The position numbers were made by a program, and so were the translations under genes. From the IMG/VR virus record IMGVR_UViG_3300030117_006295, positions 1 through 20,277 of that record: 20,277 nt of DNA, one strand, 5' to 3'. Position 1 is the first letter of the stretch; each line of letters starts with the position of its first letter. This document shows, one piece after another, positions 7,481-15,161 of this stretch. This stretch comes from a virus. Below the pieces are notes generated by a model. It worked only from the letters and a program-made list of their open reading frames with translations. It made no database searches and was not told where the DNA came from.

Positions 7481-8023
7481 TTAGCTCCTTTTTATATTTG
7501 TACGGTTACCCACGTAAATTTTAAAGCAGTCAGAAGGTATCTCGAGTCCAGACTCATGACACTCTCTGACCACACCTTTAAGGGTTTGAGGGTGTACTCC
7601 CACTTTCTGGATTGGTTCGTAGCCCTGTCCCTTAGCAAGGTTTGCATAGTTGCTCGCCTTGTTATCTTCGCCCATACCAAAGGTAACAGTGATCTCATTT
7701 TTAATAACATCACCTTGGTTGGTATCACGAAGCCATTTAAAAGCTGCTGCCTCATCTATAATTTTAGCAGAGTAAAAATTAGAGACCTCTACAGTCTCAC
7801 CATCTGTCAGCTTTAATTTCTTTAAATTCATTTCCTCCATCATTGATGGAATTTCAAATTGTGAAATTGCATTTGCTTTTTCTTTTAGTTTCTTGACGCC
7901 CGCCTCTGCGTTTGCGATTTCATCTTCTAGATCTTTTAATTCTTGTACTTTAGATGCTAGTTGCCGTGGATCAGTTACTGCTTTTATAGCATCTTGTTTA
8001 TCACTTCTATAATCAATCGTCAT
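7481..8023 (-). CDS. Coiled-coil phage replication-module protein, unknown function
   Basis: The chosen start gives 180 aa (MTIDYRSDKQ). Residues 20-65 form a strong coiled coil (LASKVQELKDLEDEIANAEA onward). The C-terminal half contains AAAFKWLRDTNQGDVIKNEI, then VHPQTLKGVVRECHESG and a closing IPSDCFKIYVGNRTNIKR, a pattern I associate with conserved podovirus early proteins of unknown role. An open frame reaches 8041, but AAAGGAG (8030-8036) is placed 6 nt before ATG 8023 and would lie inside the coding sequence of the longer form. It overlaps the upstream gene by 11 nt and ends 4 nt before the start of the 239-aa gene, carrying that gene's ribosome binding site in its last codons. It could be a partner of the possible ssDNA-binding protein. 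Confidence 0.88.
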   Translation of the reverse strand: MTIDYRSDKQDAIKAVTDPRQLASKVQELKDLEDEIANAEAGVKKLKEKANAISQFEIPSMMEEMNLKKLKLTDGETVEVSNFYSAKIIDEAAAFKWLRDTNQGDVIKNEITVTFGMGEDNKASNYANLAKGQGYEPIQKVGVHPQTLKGVVRECHESGLEIPSDCFKIYVGNRTNIKRS

Positions 8024-8372
8024 TAATTTCTCCTTTCTCATAAAGATTAATTGAAATAGGATAATATCTTCTTTCTTGTTTATCCCATTTTAGTAAATTA
8101 TACTTCCCATTTGTAATTTCAGATACGACAGAACATGCAACGCCTATTATTGCAGGATCTCCAGTTAATAATAAATAATCCCCTGGTTTATAATCCTTCA
8201 ACATTTTACGTAGTTTAAAAACCAATGGACCTGGAGAGAAAATAATTTGTGAGGTTTCTGGTAACAATATTTTTAATTTACCATATTCAGCTGCACCAAT
8301 AATATTTATTTTTGGACGGCCTTCTCGTGTTCCTGGTATTGCTTGTAGTACGTATACAAAATTTTCTTTCAT
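8013..8372 (-). CDS. First gene of the replication operon, unknown function
   Basis: With the start at ATG 8372 the product is 119 aa (MKENFVYVLQAIPG). A longer frame to 8417 would begin with TTG, but that TTG is the start of a TTGACA promoter box, and the extra residues would be encoded upstream of the predicted transcription start, so I reject it. The protein is a compact mix of strands and turns: PKINIIGAAEYGKLKILLPE, SPGPLVFKLRKML, YKPGDYLLLTGDPAIIG, and a basic RRYYPISINLY end. No catalytic motif or membrane segment is evident. As the promoter-proximal gene it would be the earliest protein of this operon; a regulatory or host-takeover role is possible but not shown. A weak AAGAAAG precedes the ATG. 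Confidence 0.85.
   Translation of the reverse strand: MKENFVYVLQAIPGTREGRPKINIIGAAEYGKLKILLPETSQIIFSPGPLVFKLRKMLKDYKPGDYLLLTGDPAIIGVACSVVSEITNGKYNLLKWDKQERRYYPISINLYEKGEINDD
8030..8036 (-). promoter_or_regulatory. Ribosome binding site deciding the start at 8023
   Basis: AAAGGAG, a near-perfect Shine-Dalgarno sequence, lies 6 nt before ATG 8023 and directly after the in-frame ATG at 8041. The latter therefore cannot use it, so 8023 is preferred. Confidence 0.82.
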
Positions 8373-8379
8373 AACTTTC

Positions 8380-8410
8380 TTGACATAATATTTAAAGTAT
8401 CCTATATAAT
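8380..8410 (+). promoter_or_regulatory. Predicted sigma70-type promoter of the SNF2 gene
   Basis: On the plus strand, TTGACA (8380-8385) is followed by TATATA (8403-8408, 17-nt spacer), overlapping a perfect TATAAT (8405-8410, 19-nt spacer). Transcription would start near 8417, about 20 nt before ATG 8438. It lies face to face with, and overlaps, the promoter of the replication operon, so the two probably compete for RNA polymerase. Confidence 0.65.
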
Positions 8411-8417
8411 CTGTCAA
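8389..8417 (-). promoter_or_regulatory. Predicted sigma70-type promoter of the replication operon
   Basis: A perfect -35 box TTGACA (8417-8412) is followed after 17 nt by TAAATA (8394-8389). A better -10 match, TATTAT (8390-8385), lies 21 nt away. Transcription would begin near 8382, leaving only about 10 nt before ATG 8372. The whole minus-strand operon down to the left edge could depend on it. It overlaps the plus-strand promoter. Confidence 0.65.
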
Positions 8418-8437
8418 TAGAAAGAATAAATTATTTT

Positions 8438-9865
8438 ATGAATTATAAGTTTAAAACAAAGCCATTTTTACATCAATTGAAGGCTTTAGAAATGTCATGG
8501 AAAAGACAAGTTTTTGCCTATTTTATGGAGATGGGTACAGGTAAATCTAAAGTATTAATTGATAATATTTCAATGCTTTATGACAATGGTAAAATTAATG
8601 GTGTCTTAATTGTGGCACCCAAAGGTGTGTATAAAAATTGGTATTCTGATCAAATTCCCATTCACATGCCCGATCACATAGAAAAAACAGTTGTTTTGTG
8701 GGAGTCTAGTAAAAATAAAGATGCAGAATATAAAAAATTATTTGAGTCGTCAGATAATTTACAAATTTTAATTATGAATGTTGAGGCTTTCTCCACACAA
8801 AAAGGTAAAATATTTGCTACAAAATTTTTAAATTGTCACAAAACTATGATGGCAGTTGATGAGTCAACTACAATTAAAAATCCTGGTGCGATTAGAACTA
8901 AAAATATTATTAACCTTGGTAAACACGTAGCTTACAAAAGAATTCTTACTGGGTCACCGGTTACAAAATCACCGCTTGATTTATTTACGCAGTGTTTATT
9001 TTTAGATCCTTGGTTGCTTGATCAACAATCTTATTATGCCTTTAGAACAAGGTATGCTATCTGTAAAAAAATAAATGTATCTGGCCGTTCAATTGAAATT
9101 GTAGTTGGTTATAGAAATCTTAATGAGTTAACAGAAAAAATAAAACCTTTTTCATATCGATGTTTAAAAGATGATTGTTTAGATTTACCAAGTAAAACAT
9201 ACATGAAGCGTACGATTGTCTTAACATCTGAACAAAAGAAACTTTATAAAGATATGAAAGAAAAAGCCATTGCTTTTTTAAACGGTAAAATGGTGTCGTC
9301 TGCAACAGTTATTACTCAGTTGATGCGACTACATCAAATCACTTGTGGTCATTTTAAATCTGATGATGGTGATATACAAAATATAAAATCAAACAGAATA
9401 AATGAGCTCATGAATGTGTTAGAAGAGATTGAAGGTAAGGCTATAATTTGGGCTCATTACCGACATGATATTGAAACAATTGTAAAGGAGGTTCAAAAAA
9501 AATATGGAGAAAATTCAGTCGTTACTTATTATGGTGATACTTCCATTGAAGATCGTCAAAAAGCGATTACAAAGATTCAGGATATATCCAATCCTGTTAG
9601 ATTCTTGGTCGGAACGACACAAACAGCAGGATACGGAATCACGTTAACTGCTGCATCCACTATGATCTATTATTCAAATGGATATGATCTTGAAAAGCGT
9701 CAGCAATCAGAAGCTCGTATTGATCGTATTGGTCAAGAAAAACCAATGACTTACATTGATATTATTTGTGAAGAAACAATTGATGAAAAAATTGTTGCAG
9801 CCCTTCGTAGAAAAATAAACATTGCTACTAAGATCATGGGTGAAGAATTAAAAAAATGGATTTAA
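8438..9865 (+). CDS. SNF2-family DNA-dependent ATPase / helicase-like protein
   Basis: This 475-aa SF2 protein has two RecA-like lobes. Lobe one: Q-like region KPFLHQLKALEMSW (8-21), Walker A EMGTGKSK (31-38, K36), motif Ia LIVAPKGVYKNW (57-68), DExx box AVDEST (139-144) and motif III LTGSPVTKSPLDLF (170-183). Lobe two: IIWAHYRHDIE (336-346), YYGDTS (364-369), motif V VGTTQTAGYGITLTAAS (391-407) and motif VI QQSEARIDRIGQ (422-433, R427 and R430). This matches phage SNF2-like ATPases that move along or remodel DNA in replication, repair or removal of bound proteins. No fused nuclease is present. It is the only large plus-strand gene, with its own promoter, and its stop overlaps that of the convergent 35-aa gene. 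The upstream AGAAAG is a weak ribosome binding site. Confidence 0.95.
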   Translation: MNYKFKTKPFLHQLKALEMSWKRQVFAYFMEMGTGKSKVLIDNISMLYDNGKINGVLIVAPKGVYKNWYSDQIPIHMPDHIEKTVVLWESSKNKDAEYKKLFESSDNLQILIMNVEAFSTQKGKIFATKFLNCHKTMMAVDESTTIKNPGAIRTKNIINLGKHVAYKRILTGSPVTKSPLDLFTQCLFLDPWLLDQQSYYAFRTRYAICKKINVSGRSIEIVVGYRNLNELTEKIKPFSYRCLKDDCLDLPSKTYMKRTIVLTSEQKKLYKDMKEKAIAFLNGKMVSSATVITQLMRLHQITCGHFKSDDGDIQNIKSNRINELMNVLEEIEGKAIIWAHYRHDIETIVKEVQKKYGENSVVTYYGDTSIEDRQKAITKIQDISNPVRFLVGTTQTAGYGITLTAASTMIYYSNGYDLEKRQQSEARIDRIGQEKPMTYIDIICEETIDEKIVAALRRKINIATKIMGEELKKWI

Positions 9866-9969
9866 TCTTTTTTATTTGAAATATCTTTGTAAAAATCTGT
9901 CCAAAAAACTTGAACATTTTTTAAGTAACCTGTCCAAAATTCTTTTACCTGTGCGTAAGTTGGGAACAT
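9862..9969 (-). CDS. 35-aa micro-protein with a tandem FWT repeat
   Basis: This short gene has a complete set of signals: a promoter at 10031-10003, an AAGGAG site (9981-9976) 6 nt before the ATG, and a TAA stop. The peptide starts MFPTYAQ and then contains two 11-residue units, VKEFWTGYLKN and VQVFWTDFYKD, before ISNKKD. It is aromatic, amphipathic and probably helical, with no transmembrane segment. Its stop codon interlocks with that of the convergent SNF2 gene over 4 nt (9862-9865). I know no function. A membrane-surface or protein-binding peptide, a small regulator or an inhibitor of a host protein are all open. Own promoter plus strong ribosome binding site suggest high expression. Confidence 0.8.
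   Translation of the reverse strand: MFPTYAQVKEFWTGYLKNVQVFWTDFYKDISNKKD
9897..9939 (-). repeat. Direct repeat encoding the FWT duplication
   Basis: CTGTCCAAAA (plus-strand reading) occurs at 9897-9906 and 9930-9939, exactly 33 nt apart. The offset of 11 codons matches the duplicated peptide unit, so the repeat probably arose from an in-frame tandem duplication inside the 35-aa gene. Confidence 0.75.
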
Positions 9970-10002
9970 AATAATCTCCTTGTTTATATTGCTTTGCAAC
10001 AA

Positions 10003-10031
10003 AATATAGAGGGTACTTAGGGTCGTGTCAA
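10003..10031 (-). promoter_or_regulatory. Strong sigma70-type promoter for the 35-aa gene
   Basis: TTGACA (10031-10026), a 17-nt spacer and TATATT (10008-10003, 5 of 6 consensus bases) form a near-ideal bacterial promoter on the minus strand. Transcription would start near 9996, giving a leader of about 27 nt that holds the AAGGAG site. It lies in the 101-nt gap between the 70-aa membrane protein stop (10071) and the micro-gene. No terminator follows the micro-gene, so transcripts may run antisense into the SNF2 gene. Confidence 0.75.
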
Positions 10032-10070
10032 GATTATTTCGTTAATTCTGAGGCATCTGAGAGGGTTTTT

Positions 10071-10283
10071 TTATAGTAAATTTAGTCCTTTTGCAGCTAA
10101 AAAGGCTAATCCAGTAATAATCAGCCCTAAAACATAATCTATTTTTTTGGATGTTTTATCTATGTCTTGGTGCATATGTTTAAGATGATTATTCTTTATT
10201 GAATGAATATCTTTTTTTAAACCTGTAATGTAACCATATAAAGCTACAATATGTTCACCAGTTGTTTTAGGTTCTTTTGCCAT
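10071..10283 (-). CDS. Small C-tail membrane protein, holin candidate
   Basis: The 70-aa product has a soluble N-terminus (MAKEPKTTGEHIVALYGYIT), a polar helix rich in Lys, His and Asp (22-48, heptad-like, likely coiled coil) and one C-terminal transmembrane helix (about 50-66, YVLGLIITGLAFLAAKG). This topology resembles XhlA-like phage proteins that assist lysis. It is the last gene of the virion operon, a common place for holins, but no endolysin is visible nearby, so the lysis role is inferred. Its ATG overlaps the stop of the 1339-aa gene (TAATG). An alternative is a membrane-associated virion or ejection factor. Confidence 0.85.
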   Translation of the reverse strand: MAKEPKTTGEHIVALYGYITGLKKDIHSIKNNHLKHMHQDIDKTSKKIDYVLGLIITGLAFLAAKGLNLL

Positions 10284-13200
10284 TACCCTAGTCCCCTTTG
10301 ACGTAGTCTGATTGCTTTTTCTGATGGTGATAATAAAGCCTCCTCTGTTGGTGTCAAGCCACTTTGTGCAGCCACAGCGGGTTGAACAGGTGGTGTAACC
10401 ACAGCTGGGTTTGGTTGTGGTGTTTGTGGAGCCTGTGTAGGTAAAGAACTTTGTGCACCTGGTTCAGGTAATAAATAATCTTTTACATTTATTTCTTGAT
10501 CAAAGTTTTTACCTAATTCTAATTCACTTAACTTATCTTGTATTTCTCCTATTACATCAATAACGTCATCACTTAATGGAGTTTCAAAAGTTTGTGTTTC
10601 AAATTTTTCTTGAAGTTTTTCAGTAATATCTAATTGTCTTTCTTGAAAACGTCTTGTTAGTTTTAAAGGTTCGTATATGCTTTCTTCAATAAGACCATAT
10701 ACCTTTCCTAATCTTTTCTTATCAAAAGCTTCAATTAATTTATCTTCATCATATTTTAAAATATTAGCAGCATCTACTACTCTTTTTAATTCAGACATAG
10801 CATTATATCTAGCTCTGTTTGCTTTAATATATTGTCTAATAATATCATTTTGTGTTCGTGGTCCACCTCGACCTGTTTCAGTGGTTAGTAAAGCTCCAGA
10901 GTCACGAATTTTTCTTTGAAAGTTGGCCAACTTAAATCTTATTCCTTGATCTAAATCTAATTTGACTCCACGCAATCCAATAAATCCTCTAAGCTCATCT
11001 GGCACTTCATATTTTCGACCGTATTTATCTTCAGGTTTATTTAACACTGCATTATACAATCTTTCTAACTGTTGCGCAGAACCAGGTGCTAGTTTATTTA
11101 TTACATACTCTGATATGCCGACAATTTTATCACCTAGTGGTGCCTCAGGATTTACAATTCTTCTACCATCAGGGAAGTCTTTTGTTGGTTTTGTACGCCC
11201 ACCTCTTGAAAGAATATCTTGAGCTGTAGAAATCCAAATAGACTCATCAACAAAAGGTCTCATTAATCTAGCAATACCTCTGTACGCTCCATCAACAAAT
11301 CCTTTTATTAATGGTGAGTCTGGGTCAAAGGTTTGTTCTCTTGCTACACCAGAAACAACACTTTCTAACGGGTTGGTTACAGTATCATAAGGTAAAGCCT
11401 GACTAACATCTACGTACATGTATTCACCTTTTTCGTTACGATAAGGACCAAAAAGTGTAGAGTCCTCAGAAAAGCTTGGTAAAAATTCTCTCATAGCTGC
11501 TAACGCCTCCTTACTAATTCCATAAAGTCCTCTCAAAATTTCTGGAATAACATAACCAAGTCCTGCGAGTGTAAAAGCATTACCAAGTAATCTTCTATAT
11601 CCCATTCCACCTCTAATTGGGTCGTTAATATGCTTTAATGATAGTTGAACAGAGTTTCCTGTTGTTCTAACTATTTCAGAGGCAAAGGAAACAAAGTTTC
11701 CAAGTGGTGATCTCCTTGATGCTTGAATAAAACTTCCTGTTAGTGCATAGTTTGGCACTGTATTTCTTACAATATCTGCAGCTTCACGCATCAAAGCAAT
11801 ATCTGCTGGAAGTTTTTTAATTTTACCTGTTCGCAGTGCTGCTTTGTGCGCATTTTTTAAATTATCAAATTCAGCTATAAAACTAAATATTTTAAAAAAA
11901 TCATCCTCTGCAAGATATAAATCTTGAGCACCTTTATAAATTTTACTCATGGTCTTGCCAAAGCTTTTAAATATTCGATCAAATACATCACCGCCTTTTC
12001 CGATATCATCAAACAATCCAGTAATATCTTTGTAGGTTGCACTACTACTTGCAACTCTTTCATCTAATAAAAATTTATACAACGCTTGGTCTCTTGGTAA
12101 GTTACGGTAAAGAATTTGTGGTTGAACTGTATTAAAAGCTTTTTTAAAATTTTTTACCATAAATGCAGGGTTTTTAAAAGGGGGTAAGTTTCCATTCATA
12201 CTTACAAATGTTCCAGCGGTTGCAAAGTTACGAGTGTGTGTAAACGGACCTAAAACTGTTTTTGATATTTGTGCCATACCTTTTGGTATTAACACTAAAT
12301 TTCTATAAAGCGTTGACTTAGCCAAAGATTCTAACGGTGCTTTTTCTGCAAATTGTAAAGCATCTGCAAAGTCTTTTCTTGTAAAATATCCATTGACAGG
12401 TGGTACGTAATCTTTACCCAATGAGGATGTTATTTGTAATCCTTTAGGTGATGCGATAACTTCAACATTTGGAAAAGCACGAACTGCCTCTTCGTAAGTT
12501 GGATAAAGCATTGCTCTCTCACCTTTTGCTCTTGCTTCATCACTAGCTTTTACAATGTTTCTATAAAATTTATCTTTAGCTGCAAGTTGTCCTAAATCGT
12601 GAATATAATTAAATATAGTCTCTCTTGGATCTCTAGTAACTCCAAAAAATCTTTCTAAGTTCTTTAAATCAGATTTTGTTTTAATAAAATCTGTTGCTAC
12701 AAATTTATTTTGTTTTACACTGTTTGCAATATTTACAAGTTGAGTAGCTGAGTCGTCTAACACTTGAGTTGGAACAGGAAACTCTGGAGTTTTTGTTAAA
12801 GGATTTTGTCTAACATTTTGTAAAATACTTTTAGTTAAAAGATCTAAATCTGTGTCATCATAAACTTTACCAATGCTTTGTCCATATCTAGCTATGATTT
12901 GTTTTACAGCATCAATAGATTCTTGTGTAGGTTTATAATTTTTTATACCAAAAAAATTTTTGTCGGTAAATATTCTATACTCTGATCTAAAAAAATTACT
13001 GAATCTATTAGACATAAGATCATTAAATTCTTTTATATTTAATGGAGTTGCTTGACCACCAAATAAGGCATTCTTACTTCTATTCATAGCATCTCTTACT
13101 TTTCCAAGTGTGCCAACCAATAAATCTTGTTGAGGTCCCTCAATTCCAAAATTAGTCACATAATTTTTAAACTCTTTTAATTTTTTTTCGTCAAACCCAC

Positions 13201-14302
13201 TAAATACAATTCGATTACCAATAGTTGTATCTTTTCCAGAAAACAATAACTCATCCATTTTACCTAATACACGACCGGGTGTTCCATCGTTGGTGAGTGG
13301 TTTTGATTGTTGAACAACTTTTGCTAAATTAATATCAATATCTTTTACAAGGTCCTTTGCTGTTAAATCTTGTCTTTCAATTCGGCCTAATGCTTTTATT
13401 TGTTCTTCAAATAGTTTAGGGTCTTTTTTACCTCTCGCTTGAAAAGGTGCTCTAATATAATTATCAATAAATCTTTCTATTTGTGAGTTACTGTAAGCTA
13501 AATCTTTACTTTGCTTTGACAATAAATTACCAATTAATTTACCACCATAAACAAAAGGCACAGTGATTAAGGTGTTCTCTGTTCCAAATTTAAATCTGTT
13601 ACTTAATTTTCTTATGGCATCATCTTGAGCAAGAGCTCTGTCTTCTCTATCTATAGCTGTAGCACCACCAAAAACATCACCAAAAGTTCCAATGTCCTCT
13701 ATATCTACGACAAAAGATGTGCCTACTCCACCACCACCAGCCACGGCAGCAAATCTCTGTGTACCTGATAGTTTATTTAAATCTTTTGCTTTTTTAAGAG
13801 CTTTTAAATTATTATTGCTTGGTATAACCACTTTATTATTTTTAGCTGCAGTAATATATTTATTAGCAAGAGCTTTTGCTTTTTCTGCACCTTTGATTGT
13901 AATATTGGTGCCAACTTTTGCTGTATTATATATTTGAACAAAAGCAGAAACCAACCTTCCTGCTGCTCTTTGTCTTGCTGTTTCTTCCGCACTTTTGGAT
14001 ATTTTACCAACAAAGGTATCATAAAAAGCTTTGTCTAATCTAGCTGCATAACCTTGATCAACTGGAACATCATCCTCTTGAAAAGCATCTAATATTTCTG
14101 CACCTAGTTGCACAAAACCATAAGGAACTTTTATAACACCATCAACAGCACCTGCTGCTATGGCTGTAAAAGCACCAACTACATTATCAGGTACCTCATC
14201 ACCTAAACCAAAATAATCAGCAAGACCTGCTTCTATTGGTTTTTTTCTAAAATCTTTTTCTGTTAATGTTTCTGGTATAGGTACAAATTTTTCAGAGGAC
14301 AT
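10283..14302 (-). CDS. Giant (1339 aa) phage virion protein, likely internal/ejected
   Basis: This 1339-aa protein is the largest in the window and occupies the end of the virion operon, where podoviruses encode internal proteins ejected with DNA (T7 gp16 is about 1300 aa). The N-terminal part has a hydrophobic, small-residue stretch (VVGAFTAIAAGAVDGVIKV, about 40-58) and a glycine-rich segment (AAVAGGGGVGTSF). The middle is long, mostly helical and charged. Near the C-terminus comes a Pro/Gln/Ala-rich linker (about 1288-1315) and then a tail LSPSEKAIRLRQRGLG that I recall from other marine phages. I see no lysozyme or transglycosylase motif. The internal-virion role is inferred from size and position. 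An alternative is a large polyvalent or fibre-like protein. The next gene overlaps by TAATG. Confidence 0.9.
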   Translation of the reverse strand: MSSEKFVPIPETLTEKDFRKKPIEAGLADYFGLGDEVPDNVVGAFTAIAAGAVDGVIKVPYGFVQLGAEILDAFQEDDVPVDQGYAARLDKAFYDTFVGKISKSAEETARQRAAGRLVSAFVQIYNTAKVGTNITIKGAEKAKALANKYITAAKNNKVVIPSNNNLKALKKAKDLNKLSGTQRFAAVAGGGGVGTSFVVDIEDIGTFGDVFGGATAIDREDRALAQDDAIRKLSNRFKFGTENTLITVPFVYGGKLIGNLLSKQSKDLAYSNSQIERFIDNYIRAPFQARGKKDPKLFEEQIKALGRIERQDLTAKDLVKDIDINLAKVVQQSKPLTNDGTPGRVLGKMDELLFSGKDTTIGNRIVFSGFDEKKLKEFKNYVTNFGIEGPQQDLLVGTLGKVRDAMNRSKNALFGGQATPLNIKEFNDLMSNRFSNFFRSEYRIFTDKNFFGIKNYKPTQESIDAVKQIIARYGQSIGKVYDDTDLDLLTKSILQNVRQNPLTKTPEFPVPTQVLDDSATQLVNIANSVKQNKFVATDFIKTKSDLKNLERFFGVTRDPRETIFNYIHDLGQLAAKDKFYRNIVKASDEARAKGERAMLYPTYEEAVRAFPNVEVIASPKGLQITSSLGKDYVPPVNGYFTRKDFADALQFAEKAPLESLAKSTLYRNLVLIPKGMAQISKTVLGPFTHTRNFATAGTFVSMNGNLPPFKNPAFMVKNFKKAFNTVQPQILYRNLPRDQALYKFLLDERVASSSATYKDITGLFDDIGKGGDVFDRIFKSFGKTMSKIYKGAQDLYLAEDDFFKIFSFIAEFDNLKNAHKAALRTGKIKKLPADIALMREAADIVRNTVPNYALTGSFIQASRRSPLGNFVSFASEIVRTTGNSVQLSLKHINDPIRGGMGYRRLLGNAFTLAGLGYVIPEILRGLYGISKEALAAMREFLPSFSEDSTLFGPYRNEKGEYMYVDVSQALPYDTVTNPLESVVSGVAREQTFDPDSPLIKGFVDGAYRGIARLMRPFVDESIWISTAQDILSRGGRTKPTKDFPDGRRIVNPEAPLGDKIVGISEYVINKLAPGSAQQLERLYNAVLNKPEDKYGRKYEVPDELRGFIGLRGVKLDLDQGIRFKLANFQRKIRDSGALLTTETGRGGPRTQNDIIRQYIKANRARYNAMSELKRVVDAANILKYDEDKLIEAFDKKRLGKVYGLIEESIYEPLKLTRRFQERQLDITEKLQEKFETQTFETPLSDDVIDVIGEIQDKLSELELGKNFDQEINVKDYLLPEPGAQSSLPTQAPQTPQPNPAVVTPPVQPAVAAQSGLTPTEEALLSPSEKAIRLRQRGLG

Positions 14303-14303
14303 T

Positions 14304-15161
14304 TTAGTTCCCCATTTCTTTGATATAATCTAAAGCACCTAAACTTTTAAATTCTCCGTCACCTACATAGGATAAAACTTTATTATTGGTTATATCAATA
14401 TAATACTTTCCTGGTATAAATTTTCGTAAACGATTAGCACTGCTGCCTGAAATTTTTAAATTACCATTTTGTAATGGTTCAAAACTCTCTTTTGTTTGAA
14501 TATATCTATCCTCTCGACTTGCTACTGATGCTCTTGGTATTGATAATTTTCCATTGTCCATAGTGAACATATTAAGATCTATCGCTGCATCTATATTTGC
14601 TTTACTTGGTGCTTGTTTTTGTTTTTCTCCTATTTGAATATCATAAAAACTTCGGTTTCTATTTATTTTATTTTGTATTACATCATCCGTGGCTCTAGAT
14701 TTTCTAGTTCCTAATTCACCTGCTTTTTTTAAGGCTGCTAGTTTTAAAGCTCTATCTGATTGTAAAACTCCTGACGCTGCAGTTAATCCAAGTTGTCTTT
14801 TAAATTGATCTTCAGCTGCAATTTGTTTTCCTAAGTCAGCTGCTGGTGCTTGTGCAGCTCCAGCAATATCTGCAAAAACATTACCTGTAGTTGGTCTAGA
14901 TGCAATGGCTGGACCAAATTGTAAAAGAAAATTTGTAAGCAAATCACGTCTTGAAGGTGCACCTGCAAATCTTCCTAATAGTGCTGCTTGTTGTTTTATT
15001 CTCTCTGCTTGAGACCCACCTTGAAGTGCATCTATTTGCGCTTGAGTAAAACCTTTTAAACCACCAACAGAAAATTTTTCTCTATCCTTAATACCAGTCA
15101 TCACACCTTCCATAGCAGGTCCGCCTTTTCTAAACATGGGTCTTTTTAATATTCTACTCAT
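14304..15161 (-). CDS. Phage virion-module protein with MFRKGG N-terminus
   Basis: The 285-aa product begins MSRILKRPMFRKGGPAMEGV, a basic N-terminal signature (KRPMFRKGG) that I associate with marine phage virion proteins. Residues 35-170 are Ala/Gln/Leu/Gly-rich and helical (TQAQIDALQGGSQAERIKQQ, then DLLTNFLLQFGPAIASRP and similar). Residues 220-285 look beta-rich (NGNLKISGS, GKYYIDITNNKVLSYVGDGE). It lies between the 365-aa and 1339-aa proteins, starts in a TAATG overlap and ends 1 nt before the next ATG. An internal virion or tail component is likely, but the exact role is unknown. It shares a GG...GVM motif with the 521-aa protein. Confidence 0.88.
   Translation of the reverse strand: MSRILKRPMFRKGGPAMEGVMTGIKDREKFSVGGLKGFTQAQIDALQGGSQAERIKQQAALLGRFAGAPSRRDLLTNFLLQFGPAIASRPTTGNVFADIAGAAQAPAADLGKQIAAEDQFKRQLGLTAASGVLQSDRALKLAALKKAGELGTRKSRATDDVIQNKINRNRSFYDIQIGEKQKQAPSKANIDAAIDLNMFTMDNGKLSIPRASVASREDRYIQTKESFEPLQNGNLKISGSSANRLRKFIPGKYYIDITNNKVLSYVGDGEFKSLGALDYIKEMGN

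Noticed and set aside
8373-8417. N-terminal extension of the 119-aa gene from TTG 8417
   Set aside because: The TTG is the first part of a perfect TTGACA -35 box, and the region up to 8382 lies upstream of the predicted transcription start; ATG 8372 is better.
9911-9925. AT-only inverted repeat (A run, CTTGAACA, T run) as a terminator in the 35-aa gene region
   Set aside because: The stem would be only A-T pairs and lies inside a supported coding frame.
10066-10072. Run of seven T on the plus strand, as an intrinsic terminator of the SNF2 transcript
   Set aside because: The bases before it (GAGGCATCTGAGAGGG) contain direct repeats of CTGAG but no complementary stem.
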